DNA of 53,205 nt from Clostridia bacterium (GTDB taxonomy: Bacteria > Bacillota > Clostridia > Lachnospirales > JAOARL01): positions 1 through 53,205 of the forward strand of contig JAOARL010000030.1 in the NCBI GenBank assembly GCA_025210555.1, read 5' to 3'. The notes beneath the pieces are model-generated. The model ran no database searches and was not told the DNA's origin. It saw only the letters and a program-made list of their open reading frames with translations. A program made the translations under genes and the position numbers. This document shows positions 36,599 to 45,823 of this stretch, piece by piece. Each line of letters starts with the position of its first letter. Position 1 is the first letter of the stretch.

Positions 36599-37030
36599 AT
36601 GTCTGATTTAGAAAAAGCAAAAAGCTACTGCTTTAAATATTTATCAAAGTGCCTTATATCTGAAAGTTCTATGTGTAAAAAACTTAAAGATAAAGGCTTT
36701 AATGATGATGTAATAAATAAATGTATTGATATATGTATTGATTATGATTACTTAAACGACTCTACATATACAAGTAACTTTATTTCAAATTCTTTAAACT
36801 TCAAAAATTGGGGTTATTTTAAAATTAAACAAAAGCTTATTGAAAAGGGAATAAAATCTAATATAATAGAAAAATCATTAGACATGATAGACTTTAAGAC
36901 TAAAGCAATAGATGTCGCTGAAAGAAAATTTAGTAGTTACGATGATAGAGATAAAACTTTCAAATATATGCAAAATAATGGTTTTAAAACATCTGAAATC
37001 TTATATGCATTTAAAGAACTGGAAATATAA
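36599..37030 (+). CDS. recX: Regulatory protein RecX
   Basis: 143-aa inhibitor/modulator of RecA filaments. Three tandem three-helix RecX repeats are visible: ESSMCKKLKDKGFNDDVINKC, GYFKIKQKLIEKGIKSNII and the C-terminal KTFKYMQNNGFKTSEILYAF. Short but typical in Firmicutes. recA is not in the window. SD AAGGAGC. Confidence 0.9.
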   Translation: MSDLEKAKSYCFKYLSKCLISESSMCKKLKDKGFNDDVINKCIDICIDYDYLNDSTYTSNFISNSLNFKNWGYFKIKQKLIEKGIKSNIIEKSLDMIDFKTKAIDVAERKFSSYDDRDKTFKYMQNNGFKTSEILYAFKELEI

Positions 37031-37063
37031 AAGGATATATATGCTATTCATATATATCCTTTT
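37029..37063 (+). terminator. Terminator of recX
   Basis: AAAAGGATATATATG pairs with CATATATATCCTTTT around a five-base loop; overlaps the stop codon. It could also act for the convergent lipoprotein gene. Confidence 0.8.
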
Positions 37064-37072
37064 ATGTTAAAT

Positions 37073-37816
37073 TTACTTTTCGTCATTTTCTATTTTAATC
37101 ATTTTGCTTGCATTTAACTGCATTGGATAACTTTCCATTACTGATGTTGCATAAACCCCCAATGTATCTCCAACTTCTAGTTCTGATATATCAAACATAA
37201 GTCTTCCCTCTGGCGCAAAGTTATATTCTCCACCATCTTTATCTTTACCTGATAATAACATTGCTCCATTTTCACCTCTTGAGATCTCACTAATAGTTAT
37301 ATTTATAACAAAATCATTATTATGTACACTAACTACATTATCACCTTCTCCAAAGTTCAAATATTCCACTGTTACGTTTGTGCCTTTTACAATATCTTGT
37401 GTTTCATATGTATTATATTTTTTTCCATTAACTTTGATATACTTTTCTGTTACTTCTTCAACTTTACCTGTAACTTCGCTTATCATATGTCCCATATTAG
37501 TATGATTTATATCAAATCCTGTTTCCTTAATATCTTCAAGTGAAAGCTTCCCTTCTTCACCTTTTATTACACCAACCTCCTGACTTAAATAAAAGTCATT
37601 TTCATTATCCACTTTAAATATATCTATTACATCCCCAGACATAATATGTACCCCTTCTGCTTCAAATCCTACAATTTTACCAGCCCACTCATATTTTTCA
37701 TAATTTGTTACACTAGCTGGCTCTATTACGTCAATACCATTATTTCTTGGCGCCTCTGTACCGCATGCCGTTAAAATCAACATAGATGCTAATGCACCTG
37801 CCATTATTATTTTCAT
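37073..37816 (-). CDS. Lipoprotein of unknown function, 247 aa
   Basis: Signal MKIIMAGALASMLILTAC with lipobox LTAC at about 15-18 marks an exported lipoprotein. The mature part has two related beta-rich halves: VEEVTEKYIKVNGKKYNTYE and MLLSGKDKDGGEYNF, reminiscent of small OB-like or DUF3221-type domains. No ligand is evident. SD AGGAGATGATAA. Confidence 0.75.
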   Translation of the reverse strand: MKIIMAGALASMLILTACGTEAPRNNGIDVIEPASVTNYEKYEWAGKIVGFEAEGVHIMSGDVIDIFKVDNENDFYLSQEVGVIKGEEGKLSLEDIKETGFDINHTNMGHMISEVTGKVEEVTEKYIKVNGKKYNTYETQDIVKGTNVTVEYLNFGEGDNVVSVHNNDFVINITISEISRGENGAMLLSGKDKDGGEYNFAPEGRLMFDISELEVGDTLGVYATSVMESYPMQLNASKMIKIENDEK

Positions 37817-37871
37817 ATTATCATCTCCTATTTTTTATTGTATATATACTTAGACTAACTTAATTAAAAAA

Positions 37872-37888
37872 AGTTCCATAAAAGAACT
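37872..37888 (-). terminator. Weak terminator of the GIY-YIG gene
   Basis: AGTTC/GAACT stem followed by a T-run on the minus strand; the stem is short. Confidence 0.6.
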
Positions 37889-38131
37889 CTATTTTAATTT
37901 TATTAACTTCTCTTTTTCAGATTTAGTCATTTTTTTAATTGCATATTCTCTTTTCATTGCTTCTTTTTTATCTTCAAACTCTTCAAAGTACAAAAGCTTT
38001 ACAGGTCCTCTTCCTTTTGTATACTTTGCCCCTTTTCCTTCATTGTGAGCTTCTATTCTTTTTTCTAAATTGTTGGTCCATCCTGTATATAAAGTTTTAT
38101 CTTTACATTCTAATATATATATATAATTCAT
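37889..38131 (-). CDS. GIY-YIG nuclease family protein (UPF0213/YhbQ)
   Basis: 80 aa: [28 protein letters not shown] gives the GIY-YIG-type core (YIY...YTG), the catalytic Arg in [10 protein letters not shown] and the conserved Glu in [15 protein letters not shown]. Typical single-domain length for UPF0213. These are small stand-alone nuclease-like proteins, with repair roles suggested in other bacteria. Confidence 0.9.
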   Translation of the reverse strand: MNYIYILECKDKTLYTGWTNNLEKRIEAHNEGKGAKYTKGRGPVKLLYFEEFEDKKEAMKREYAIKKMTKSEKEKLIKLK

Positions 38132-38171
38132 ATACGCTCCCTTTATTTGTATTTATACATTATTATACAAA

Positions 38172-38199
38172 AAAAGAGCGTACATTTGTACACTCTTTT
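38172..38199 (-). terminator. Terminator of the first MCP gene
   Basis: AAAAGAGTGTACA pairs with TGTACGCTCTTTT (one G-T) and is followed by further Ts on the minus strand. Confidence 0.85.
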
Positions 38200-38203
38200 A
38201 ATA

Positions 38204-40243
38204 TTATGCTTTAAATTTATTTATTTCATCATCTAAATCTTTAGCTAAATGGCTAAGTTCAGTAGATGAATTTGCAACTTCATTCATAGCACTTGTTTGT
38301 TGTTCCATTGATGCATTTATTTCTTCTGCTGAAGCAGATGCTTCTTCAGATATAGCTGAAATATTTTCAATTGAACTAACAATTTTATTTTTAAACCCAT
38401 TAACAACTTCAACTGTTGCATCTATATTATTAATTTTTTCAATTATACTATAGATTTCTTCTTTAATATTTCCAAATGATTCGCTAGCTTCTAAAACTGA
38501 AGCATTTTGTGCTTCTGCTTTTTCTTTTAACTCTTTCATTACAGCAACGTTGTTATCTGATGTTTCACTTATATCATTAACTATATTTGCAATCTCATCT
38601 GTTGCTTCATTAGAATTCTCTGCAAGCTTTCTAATTTCATCTGCAACTACCGCAAACCCTTTTCCATGTTCTCCTGCTCTTGCCGCTTCAATTGACGCAT
38701 TAAGTGCTAAAAGATTTGTTTGCTCTGTAATACTCTTAATAGTCTCAAGTATATTACTAATATTTGCTGATTTAGATTGTAGCTCTAATATAGCTTCTTC
38801 AATTTTTATAATTGATTCATTATTTTCTGTTGTTTTAACTCTTAGGTCTGTAACAACTTTTATCCCACTCTCATTTGCTTCTGACACTACTTTTGATGAA
38901 TCTAACATTTCTTTACTATTTGACACCAAGTTATTCATTTCACTATCAAGTTTAGATGCAACTACCGCTCCATCTTGAGCACTTGTAGCTTGATCAACAA
39001 GTCCTGTTGATATTTCTTCTACTGATCTTCCAACTTCTTCTGAAGAAGCGTTTACCTCTTCTGAAAGTGCTGCTAAATTTGTAGAAGATGATAGTAAATT
39101 ATTACTTATTGATTTAGATGTTGTAACTAAACTCTTTAAATTTACAAGCATTTTATTAAAACTGTCTGAAATCTCACCAATTTCATCATCTGATTTTATG
39201 TCGACACTAACATTTAAATTACCATCAGCAACTGTTTTTAGCCCATTAACAAGTTTTGGTACATCTTTAAGTGATTTTCTAGCTATATAATAGATTGATC
39301 CTACTATGATTATCGCAGTTAATAAATAAATAACCATTACTGTATTCCTAAGTGCGTTAACTTCTCCATATACATCTGCTTCATCCATAGTCATAGCAAC
39401 TGACCATCCAGTTGATTCTATTGGATTAAATGCCATATACTTCTTTATTCCATTATATTTGTATTCTTCTAATCCACTTTTTCCACCTATCATTTTTTGT
39501 TCGATAGTTGCAAGTGCAGAGCTTAAGTCTGATACATGCTTCTCAAGAATATATTCTGAATTTGGATGATAAATAAATTTACCCTCACTATCAACTAGTA
39601 CTGCATAACTATTACCTTGCTTATAGCCTTCCATAACTTCAGCTATTTTAGCAATATCAATATCTACAGCTACTGTTCCTAATATTCTATTTCCATCGTA
39701 CATTGGTGTTGATGCTGTAACAACAAGTTCTCCTGTCATAGCATCATGGTAAGGTGATGTTACGTGAGAATCTTTTTTAGCTAATGTATCTATATACCAG
39801 CCTCTTTTGTGAAGATCAAAATCATCATTTACTTTATAATCAATATCCTTAGTTACAAGGTTATTGTTTTCATGTAATCCAATGAAGACCATTCTTAAAT
39901 TCTCATCCATACCTCTTAAGTTTTTCATTGTTTTAGCTACAGTAGGATATAAAGAAACTCTTTTTGATGCTTCCCTATCCTTGCCTACCTCTTCAGTTTC
40001 CATTACATATTTTCTAAAAATATTACTTTGTGCTATTGATTTAGTATAAGCAACTTTCTCCTTAAAATATGCATCAATTTCTTCTGAAATCCCTTTAACC
40101 TGATTAACTGTAGATGTTCCTGATATATCAGAAACAACCATGCTAACCTTGTTTGTTATATACGCTCCTGATATTAAAAACGCAATAACTGTTACTACTG
40201 TTAAAACCCCTACTAACTTTCCTGCTAAACTTTTTCTATTCAT
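38204..40243 (-). CDS. Methyl-accepting chemotaxis protein with dCache sensor
   Basis: 679 aa transmembrane chemoreceptor. TM1 at about 10-30, extracytoplasmic dCache-type sensor ([48 protein letters not shown]), TM2 at about 295-315, HAMP at about 318-370 and the signalling hairpin with [20 protein letters not shown] (about 515). Signals to CheA/CheW; these are not in the window. It has its own promoter. Confidence 0.95.
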   Translation of the reverse strand: MNRKSLAGKLVGVLTVVTVIAFLISGAYITNKVSMVVSDISGTSTVNQVKGISEEIDAYFKEKVAYTKSIAQSNIFRKYVMETEEVGKDREASKRVSLYPTVAKTMKNLRGMDENLRMVFIGLHENNNLVTKDIDYKVNDDFDLHKRGWYIDTLAKKDSHVTSPYHDAMTGELVVTASTPMYDGNRILGTVAVDIDIAKIAEVMEGYKQGNSYAVLVDSEGKFIYHPNSEYILEKHVSDLSSALATIEQKMIGGKSGLEEYKYNGIKKYMAFNPIESTGWSVAMTMDEADVYGEVNALRNTVMVIYLLTAIIIVGSIYYIARKSLKDVPKLVNGLKTVADGNLNVSVDIKSDDEIGEISDSFNKMLVNLKSLVTTSKSISNNLLSSSTNLAALSEEVNASSEEVGRSVEEISTGLVDQATSAQDGAVVASKLDSEMNNLVSNSKEMLDSSKVVSEANESGIKVVTDLRVKTTENNESIIKIEEAILELQSKSANISNILETIKSITEQTNLLALNASIEAARAGEHGKGFAVVADEIRKLAENSNEATDEIANIVNDISETSDNNVAVMKELKEKAEAQNASVLEASESFGNIKEEIYSIIEKINNIDATVEVVNGFKNKIVSSIENISAISEEASASAEEINASMEQQTSAMNEVANSSTELSHLAKDLDDEINKFKA

Positions 40244-40269
40244 GTCTCCCCCTTTTTAGTGTCCCTAAT

Positions 40270-40298
40270 ATGATAATATAAAATTTTTCTATATTCAA
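40270..40298 (-). promoter_or_regulatory. Promoter of the first MCP gene
   Basis: TTGAAT (40293-40298) and TATCAT (40270-40275), 17-base spacer on the minus strand: sigma-A-like. I do not see a sigma-28 motaxis-type sequence. Confidence 0.6.
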
Positions 40299-40303
40299 GA
40301 AAA

Positions 40304-40330
40304 AAATACTAACTTTTTTAGTTAGTATTT
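40304..40330 (-). terminator. Terminator of the coaE-PDT unit
   Basis: AAATACTAAC/GTTAGTATTT stem, loop seven bases, then Ts on the minus strand; overlaps the stop codon. Confidence 0.85.
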
Positions 40331-40860
40331 CTCCTCTTAAACAACATGAATTTAGTCGCATTTTCTTCATTATCATTCATATTTTTATGAATTAAATTCA
40401 AGCCATATATTTCGCCAGCTTTTGTACTACAAAGAACTGCTTCATCTCTTCTTAATTCTTTAGCTGCTATCGCTGTATCTTTTTTTTCTTGTGTTTCAAT
40501 GTTTTTATATATCTTTTTAATTTTCTCTTTGCATTGTGCCAATGCTTGAGAATGTGAAACAATTTTCACAAAATCATTAGTCCTTGCATATAAATTATGC
40601 TCTATTTTAAGCTCATACTCATATATTTTTTCTACTTTATCGTAATTTATGACTTCTTCAGTTTCTGTCACAATACCGGCTGTATTATTTGATATAGCAC
40701 AAAGCCCTATATCAATTTTTCCTCTAACTAAATTTTCATAAACACTTTCACTTGTTACTAACCCAACAAATTCAACATCATATATCTTAAGTTTATCTAT
40801 TATTTTTTCAGCAGCTATATGACTATAACTACCTTCTATGCCCTGGTAACCTAATTTCAT
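40318..40860 (-). CDS. Orphan prephenate-dehydratase-like domain
   Basis: 180 aa covering only the prephenate dehydratase fold: GYQGIEGSYSHIAAEK (about 4-19), SHSQALAQC (about 101-109) and ENATKFMLF near the end. In active enzymes the last motif is T-R-F; here it is T-K-F. The E-N-S-x-x-G-S-V motif is replaced by SNNTAGIV. The C-terminal ACT regulatory domain is missing. It starts two bases after coaE and is therefore an odd partner. Could be an active short dehydratase or a ligand-binding relative. Confidence 0.75.
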   Translation of the reverse strand: MKLGYQGIEGSYSHIAAEKIIDKLKIYDVEFVGLVTSESVYENLVRGKIDIGLCAISNNTAGIVTETEEVINYDKVEKIYEYELKIEHNLYARTNDFVKIVSHSQALAQCKEKIKKIYKNIETQEKKDTAIAAKELRRDEAVLCSTKAGEIYGLNLIHKNMNDNEENATKFMLFKRRNTN

Positions 40861-40862
40861 TT

Positions 40863-41447
40863 TTATATTATTTCCTCTAACAATCTTTTATATAATTTTT
40901 CTTTAGATGCTGAGTTGTTTATTATTATATTTGCATATCTTACTTTTTCTTCCATTGGAATTTGCATTTCGACTCTCTTTGTGGCTTCTTCTTCACTTAT
41001 TTTATTTTTTTCCATAAGTCTTTCAATCTGAAGTTTTTTTTCTGTATTTACAAGCCATATTTCATCCACTATTTTTTGTATTCCACTTTCAATTAAAAGT
41101 GGTGCATCTACAAAAATAACTTTTTCACCAAAATTCACTCTATACATTTTAATTTGCTCAGATATTAATCCTTCTATTTTGTTATGTGTTATCTCCGTAA
41201 GTTTTTCAAATTTACTATTACTAGAATAAACAATATGTCCAAGTTTCTTATTATCTATCCAATTATCCTCATTTAATACCTCTTCACCAAATTCTCTTAA
41301 TATTTCATAATACGCATGACTACCCTTACTCATTACATATTTTGATATTACATCTGCATCAATTACAATAAATCCATTTTCTCTTAAGAAACTTGTTATC
41401 GTACTCTTACCAGTAGCAATACCTCCTGTTATTCCAATTACCTTCAT
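40863..41447 (-). CDS. coaE: Dephospho-CoA kinase
   Basis: 194 aa. It phosphorylates dephospho-CoA at the ribose 3'-OH to give CoA. P-loop GITGGIATGKSTI (about 5-17), DADVISKYVM (about 30), VDAPLLIESG (about 112) and the C-terminal RVEMQIPMEEKVRYANIII region are family features. It is followed directly by the PDT-like gene. Confidence 0.95.
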   Translation of the reverse strand: MKVIGITGGIATGKSTITSFLRENGFIVIDADVISKYVMSKGSHAYYEILREFGEEVLNEDNWIDNKKLGHIVYSSNSKFEKLTEITHNKIEGLISEQIKMYRVNFGEKVIFVDAPLLIESGIQKIVDEIWLVNTEKKLQIERLMEKNKISEEEATKRVEMQIPMEEKVRYANIIINNSASKEKLYKRLLEEII

Positions 41448-41491
41448 CTAGCCCTCTCCTTTATAATCTAGTTCACTTAAAGTTTACATTG

Positions 41492-41538
41492 AAAAAGAGC
41501 TTATTTCAATAATTTTAACCAAATTGAAATAACCTCTT
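41492..41538 (-). terminator. Strong terminator after the CHC2 gene pair
   Basis: About 15 paired bases (AGAGGTTATTTCAAT against ATTGAAATAAGCTCT) followed by TTTTC on the minus strand. It overlaps the stop codon of the second zinc-finger gene and separates the pair from coaE. Confidence 0.8.
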
Positions 41539-42328
41539 ACTCATATAATTGTATTTCATTTTCAATTTTCTTCTTTTCATATTCAAAGGCAACAATATCT
41601 TCAACTGAATTAATGTCATATATTGATAACCCAGTATGGTTTAGATTGTTAAAATCAAGATGATTCTTTATATCTTCATGTGTAGTTGTCATTTTATCCT
41701 TTAATTCCTCATAAGAACTATACTCATAGTCACTAAGAGTATTATAAAAAATCTCATCCAGATTGTTTTCTTCAATGCCTATCTCATATTTTTTTTCTTG
41801 TTTTCTTTTTGTTGCATTCCACTGAAATAAAGAATCTCTCCTTCTAGGCTCATTTGGCAATTTGTTTTCATACTCCTCATAAGTATGTGATCCTATTTCA
41901 TGCTCCAAATATCCTAGGTGTAGTGCTCTTGCTTCAAGGTATGCTAAAGTAGCTCCAAACTTTAAATTTTCTACCCTCTCAATAAATTTAAAGACACTTC
42001 CTGCTGCCCCACATCCAAAGCAGTGATATAATTGTTCCTTTCTGCTTATAGTCAAAGACGGTGTTTTTTCATTATGAAAAGTACATATCATATATATATT
42101 TTGTGATTCTTTGCTATGTAAGGTTGTTCCATATTCCGAAATAACCTCAACTATGTCATTTGCTTTCCTTATACTTTCAACTTCCTCATCTGTATAAAAC
42201 TTTTTAAATATCCTATATCCTTTATTTATACCTTCTTGAAAGAATTCCAATTCTTTCTTTGAAAACTTTCCTTCTATATCTAACCAGCTTTCTTTTCTGT
42301 ATTTTTCTCTGTTTTTATACTTCTTCAT
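41537..42328 (-). CDS. DnaG-type CHC2 zinc-finger protein without catalytic domain (second copy)
   Basis: 263 aa. A unique N-terminal 50 residues leads into YTDEEVESIRKANDIVEVIS, the helical start of DnaG primase, and the zinc ribbon CTFHNEKTPSLTISRKEQ...CFGCG (C-x2-H, C-x2-C) at about 83-107. The following FKFIERVENLKFGATLAYLE is also DnaG-like. The primase TOPRIM and helicase-binding domains are absent; instead there is an acidic unrecognised tail (about 150-263). SD GGAGGTG. It is a diverged paralogue of the gene 45 bases upstream. Confidence 0.8.
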   Translation of the reverse strand: MKKYKNREKYRKESWLDIEGKFSKKELEFFQEGINKGYRIFKKFYTDEEVESIRKANDIVEVISEYGTTLHSKESQNIYMICTFHNEKTPSLTISRKEQLYHCFGCGAAGSVFKFIERVENLKFGATLAYLEARALHLGYLEHEIGSHTYEEYENKLPNEPRRRDSLFQWNATKRKQEKKYEIGIEENNLDEIFYNTLSDYEYSSYEELKDKMTTTHEDIKNHLDFNNLNHTGLSIYDINSVEDIVAFEYEKKKIENEIQLYE

Positions 42329-42373
42329 TTTTACACCTCCTTTATTAAAATAATATTTTATTTATATCTTCTA

Positions 42374-43213
42374 TTATCTTTCAAAATTATTCTTTGCTTT
42401 TTCAAACTCAACAAGATCTTCTGTATCATAAAAATCATATTGAGTATCTCCTGAATTGTTAATATCAATTGACTCAGAAAACTCCCACGTTTCTAAGTGT
42501 TCCTGTATATCAGATTCTGCTGTTCTCATCTTTGGTTTAATATAATCAAAAAAATTAACTAAATGTATATTTCTAGTCTGAGTATAAAAAAGCTCTGACA
42601 TTTTACCTTCATCCATAGCCCTTTCATAATCATTTTCTTCTGTCTTGATTTTTTCTAATTTAGGTTTTAGATTTTCAATTTTTCTACCTATGGCTAACTT
42701 TTGAAAGTTCGAATCCCATCCCACTGCATTAAATGGCAATCTCTCTTTATGTTCTTTATAGCTATATACCCCAAGTTCTTTTTCAAGATAACCAAGATGA
42801 AGAACTCTAGTTTCTAAAAGAGTTACTGCTCTTCTAAAATTTAAATTTTCAATCCTCTTAATAAAATCAAACACATTACCAACTGCGCCACACCCAAGGC
42901 AATTATATAATTCCCTATCAGAAGCTTTAAAAAGACTCATCGAAGGCGTTTTTTCACTATGAAATGTGCATATAGCGTGTACACCTTCTCCTGTTCTACT
43001 TTTATATACTTCTTGATATTCCGCTATTACATCAACTAATCTATTTGATTTCATAATTTCGTCTATTTCTTCATCCGTATAATACTTATTAAATATCTTA
43101 TAATCATTTTTTATACCTTTCATAAAAAGGCTCAACTCTTTTTTTGTAAACTTACCAGGTTTCAGGTACCAAGGAGTCTTTTTAACCCTTAATCTATTAG
43201 AATACTTACCCAC
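42374..43213 (-). CDS. DnaG-type CHC2 zinc-finger protein without catalytic domain (first copy)
   Basis: 279 aa starting at GTG 43213 with AGGAGG eight bases upstream; an earlier in-frame GTG falls inside the SD. Layout equals the second copy: W-x4-GKF-T/S-KKEL N-terminal motif, YTDEEIDEIMKSNRLVDVIAEY, the zinc ribbon CTFHSEKTPSMSL...CLGCG (about 83-110), NVFDFIKRIENLNFRRAV, then a different acidic tail containing a DLVEFE helix. No TOPRIM. Both copies share one consensus promoter upstream of this gene. Function unknown; nucleic-acid binding is the most likely role. Confidence 0.8.
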   Translation of the reverse strand: MGKYSNRLRVKKTPWYLKPGKFTKKELSLFMKGIKNDYKIFNKYYTDEEIDEIMKSNRLVDVIAEYQEVYKSRTGEGVHAICTFHSEKTPSMSLFKASDRELYNCLGCGAVGNVFDFIKRIENLNFRRAVTLLETRVLHLGYLEKELGVYSYKEHKERLPFNAVGWDSNFQKLAIGRKIENLKPKLEKIKTEENDYERAMDEGKMSELFYTQTRNIHLVNFFDYIKPKMRTAESDIQEHLETWEFSESIDINNSGDTQYDFYDTEDLVEFEKAKNNFER

Positions 43214-43243
43214 TATAAACACCTCCTTTTAATAATTACTATT

Positions 43244-43272
43244 ATTATACCTCTCTAAAAATGTTTATTCAA
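43244..43272 (-). promoter_or_regulatory. Promoter of the CHC2 gene pair
   Basis: TTGAAT (43267-43272) and TATAAT (43244-43249) are 17 bases apart on the minus strand; close to consensus. Confidence 0.8.
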
Positions 43273-43300
43273 GAATTTTCTGATAATTGTTCATTCTAAA

Positions 43301-43324
43301 AAAGGCGCTGTTTTCAGCACCTTT
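43301..43324 (-). terminator. Terminator of the Nudix gene
   Basis: AAAGGTGCTG/CAGCGCCTTT stem with a four-base loop and T-run on the minus strand. Confidence 0.85.
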
Positions 43325-43327
43325 CAA

Positions 43328-43810
43328 TCAACTAAACATAACTATATCACTTGATATTTTCTCTTTATTTATGATTTTTTTAGCAACAACTAATAATGGT
43401 GAAGAATTTTTATCATTAAGATTATCTATACTAATCCACTTAATTCCAGCAGAGTCGTTAACTTCATTTTCATCTATCATTTCTGAAATATTTACTCTTA
43501 TCTTATTTTTCAAAGCTTCTTCTATAATAAAAAAATTAGCTATATGATGGGTGTGAGTATGTCCATTATATGGAGCTTCTGCTAAAAAATCATATGTTCC
43601 TTTATTTACTATCTTACTTATTTCATAACCTGTTTCTTCAAGAATCTCCCTTTTTATTCCTTCTAGTATGGTTTCATTATCCTTTATTCCTCCACCTGGA
43701 AGGTCGTATCTACCCGCATAAGGACCTGTTACTTTCTTTATAACCAAAATTTCACCATTTTCAGCACATATACCATAACTACCTATATGTCTATGCCAAT
43801 TTCTTTCCAT
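43328..43810 (-). CDS. Nudix hydrolase
   Basis: 160 aa. The Nudix box GGGIKDNETILEGIKREILE-ETG (about 38-60) is complete (G-x5-E-x7-R-E-x2-E-E-x-G). It would hydrolyse a nucleoside-diphosphate-linked substrate; specificity is not readable. I use ATG 43810 (SD GAGGTGG); an earlier GTG overlaps the SD. Confidence 0.9.
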   Translation of the reverse strand: MERNWHRHIGSYGICAENGEILVIKKVTGPYAGRYDLPGGGIKDNETILEGIKREILEETGYEISKIVNKGTYDFLAEAPYNGHTHTHHIANFFIIEEALKNKIRVNISEMIDENEVNDSAGIKWISIDNLNDKNSSPLLVVAKKIINKEKISSDIVMFS

Positions 43811-43916
43811 TAAAACCACCTCACTTGAATTTTTCTTGCATTCGCAAGTAAAACCATTATACCATCATTAAGAGCTCTCACAATGTCACATACATTAATA
43901 TACAATTACATATTTG

Positions 43917-44981
43917 TTACTTAGCAAATATTTTTAACTCCATTATTATTTTTCTTAATAAATAACTATACATGATTTTAGATTTTATATTCTTATATAG
44001 TATATTTATTTTTATACTTACTGCCTTTCTTCTATATTTTTTTAATATTTCTTTTTTATTATTAATTGCATCTGCAAGAATAATTGCGCTTTTAAACGCA
44101 TAACTAAAACCTTCTGCTGAACTCGGACTTATAAACCCTGCCGCTTCACCTATCAAAAATTTATTTTCAAAACCAAGTTTTATATTACTACTTCTAGTTG
44201 GTCTTGTTATAAAAGCCCCTTCTTTTTTTATTAAACCATCTAAATTAAATCCTTTTTCTTCAAGAAAATTTTCAAGCACAACAAATTTTTCATTTGCTTT
44301 TATGTTTTCTTTAGCTTTTATAGCAGTTCCTAAAACGAGGTATTCACCTTTTGGAATCATCCAAGAGTAAAAATCAGTGACATTATTATTAAAAACTGCT
44401 AAATAATGATCTATTTTATCACTTGATTTATACCACTTTTGCATTGCAATATATTTATCTACAGCTCTATCTTCATCTGGATAAATAAGGCTTCTAACTT
44501 TTGAAATTGATCCATCTGCTCCTATAATATTATTAGTTTTAATCTTTTTTGTTTCTCCATCTTTATAATAAAAAACTTCATAAATATTATTTTCATACTT
44601 AAAACCTTTAAAAACCGCACTATATTCTTTTTTTACCCGCTCTGGTATTATTGATGCCATCCACCTATCATACTTTTCTCTATCTATATTAATATAATTT
44701 TTCTTATATATATTTTGTTTTTTTATTTTGCTATCTATAGTTTTCACAGTATTAAGTTGAGGCGATACCAAAACACTATTAGGTATCTTTAATTCCAGTT
44801 TTTCAAGCACCTTTTGAGCAGCTGGTGCTATTAGTCCTCCACAGCATTTCGAACTCAACCATTTTTCGTTTTGATCTAAATTTCGCCTATCCAATATAAT
44901 AACATTATTAGTTTTATCGATAAGACGCGCTATTGTACTTCCAGCTGGTCCAGCTCCTATTATCGCATAATCATATATCAT
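43917..44981 (-). CDS. FAD-dependent oxidoreductase, geranylgeranyl-reductase-like
   Basis: 354 aa flavoprotein with GxGxxG dinucleotide motif YAIIGAGPAGSTIARL (about 5-20), the pair CCGGL (about 46), NIIGADGSISKVRSLI (about 151) and the second FAD motif KFLIGEAAGFISPSSAEGF (about 270), which is typical of GGR and of related FAD-dependent reductases. ATG 44981 follows GAGGTG with a good spacer; an upstream ATG lies before that SD. Substrate unknown. No terminator is seen right after it. Confidence 0.85.
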   Translation of the reverse strand: MIYDYAIIGAGPAGSTIARLIDKTNNVIILDRRNLDQNEKWLSSKCCGGLIAPAAQKVLEKLELKIPNSVLVSPQLNTVKTIDSKIKKQNIYKKNYINIDREKYDRWMASIIPERVKKEYSAVFKGFKYENNIYEVFYYKDGETKKIKTNNIIGADGSISKVRSLIYPDEDRAVDKYIAMQKWYKSSDKIDHYLAVFNNNVTDFYSWMIPKGEYLVLGTAIKAKENIKANEKFVVLENFLEEKGFNLDGLIKKEGAFITRPTRSSNIKLGFENKFLIGEAAGFISPSSAEGFSYAFKSAIILADAINNKKEILKKYRRKAVSIKINILYKNIKSKIMYSYLLRKIIMELKIFAK

Positions 44982-45049
44982 TTTATTCACCTCTTTATAC
45001 AATTATATATGAACCTAAGTTTTAAAGTTTACATTAAAACAACAAAAAA

Positions 45050-45081
45050 ATAACTATATCTATTATAATAGATATAGCTAT
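45050..45081 (-). terminator. Terminator of the peroxiredoxin gene
   Basis: ATAGCTATATCTAT pairs with ATAGATATAGTTAT, with a T-run after it on the minus strand. Confidence 0.85.
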
Positions 45082-45086
45082 TTTAA

Positions 45087-45752
45087 CTATAGTGACTTAT
45101 AAGTAAACCACCAATCTTTGTATTCTAACTCTCCTTTTTCTGCTTGCTTTTTTCTCTTTTCTGCAAGTTCTTCTGTTCCAGCTGGTGGAACAATGACTTT
45201 ATCTCCAAGCCAAGCATTATTAGGATAATTTTCAGGAGCAGCAACTCCATGTTTATCAGAAACTTGAAGTGCATTTAGTGATCTTAATACTTCATCAACA
45301 CTTCTACCTACTTCTTGAGGATAATACATCATAAGTCTTAACTTACCTTTAGGGTCTACAATAAATACTGCTCTTACTGTATTTGTTCCTTTTCCAGGAT
45401 GTAGCATACCTAAAGTTTTAGCAACTATTCCAAGTTCATCTGCTATTACCGGGAAAGGTACCTTTACATCCGTATTTTCATTAATCCATTCTACCCATTT
45501 TATATGTGAAAATACCTGATCAACTGATAATCCTATAAGTTCTGCATTTAACTTTTTAAATTCATCTGCTCTTTGTGAAAAAGCAACAAATTCTGTAGTA
45601 CATACTGGTGTAAAATCACCTGGGTGACTAAATAATACAAACCACTTTCCTTTATAATCATCTGGTAATACTCTATTACCATGTGTTGTTTTTACTTCCA
45701 TCTTAGGAAATTCATCTCCTAATAAAGGTAATTTACTTTCAAATTTTTCCAT
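45087..45752 (-). CDS. Peroxiredoxin, 1-Cys (Prx6) type
   Basis: 221 aa thiol peroxidase. The peroxidatic Cys is in [16 protein letters not shown] (about 38-53). The Prx6-type C-terminal arm is present ([19 protein letters not shown] near 175-193), and no resolving Cys is evident in the usual C-terminal position. It sits next to trxB and could use thioredoxin-type electrons. Good SD AGGAGTG. No PerR-like box is visible upstream. Confidence 0.93.
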   Translation of the reverse strand: MEKFESKLPLLGDEFPKMEVKTTHGNRVLPDDYKGKWFVLFSHPGDFTPVCTTEFVAFSQRADEFKKLNAELIGLSVDQVFSHIKWVEWINENTDVKVPFPVIADELGIVAKTLGMLHPGKGTNTVRAVFIVDPKGKLRLMMYYPQEVGRSVDEVLRSLNALQVSDKHGVAAPENYPNNAWLGDKVIVPPAGTEELAEKRKKQAEKGELEYKDWWFTYKSL

Positions 45753-45823
45753 TTACATCACTCCTTCTATGAAGATTTTTCTTCACAATTTCATTCTACT
45801 CTTAGTAATATATAGTGTCAAAT

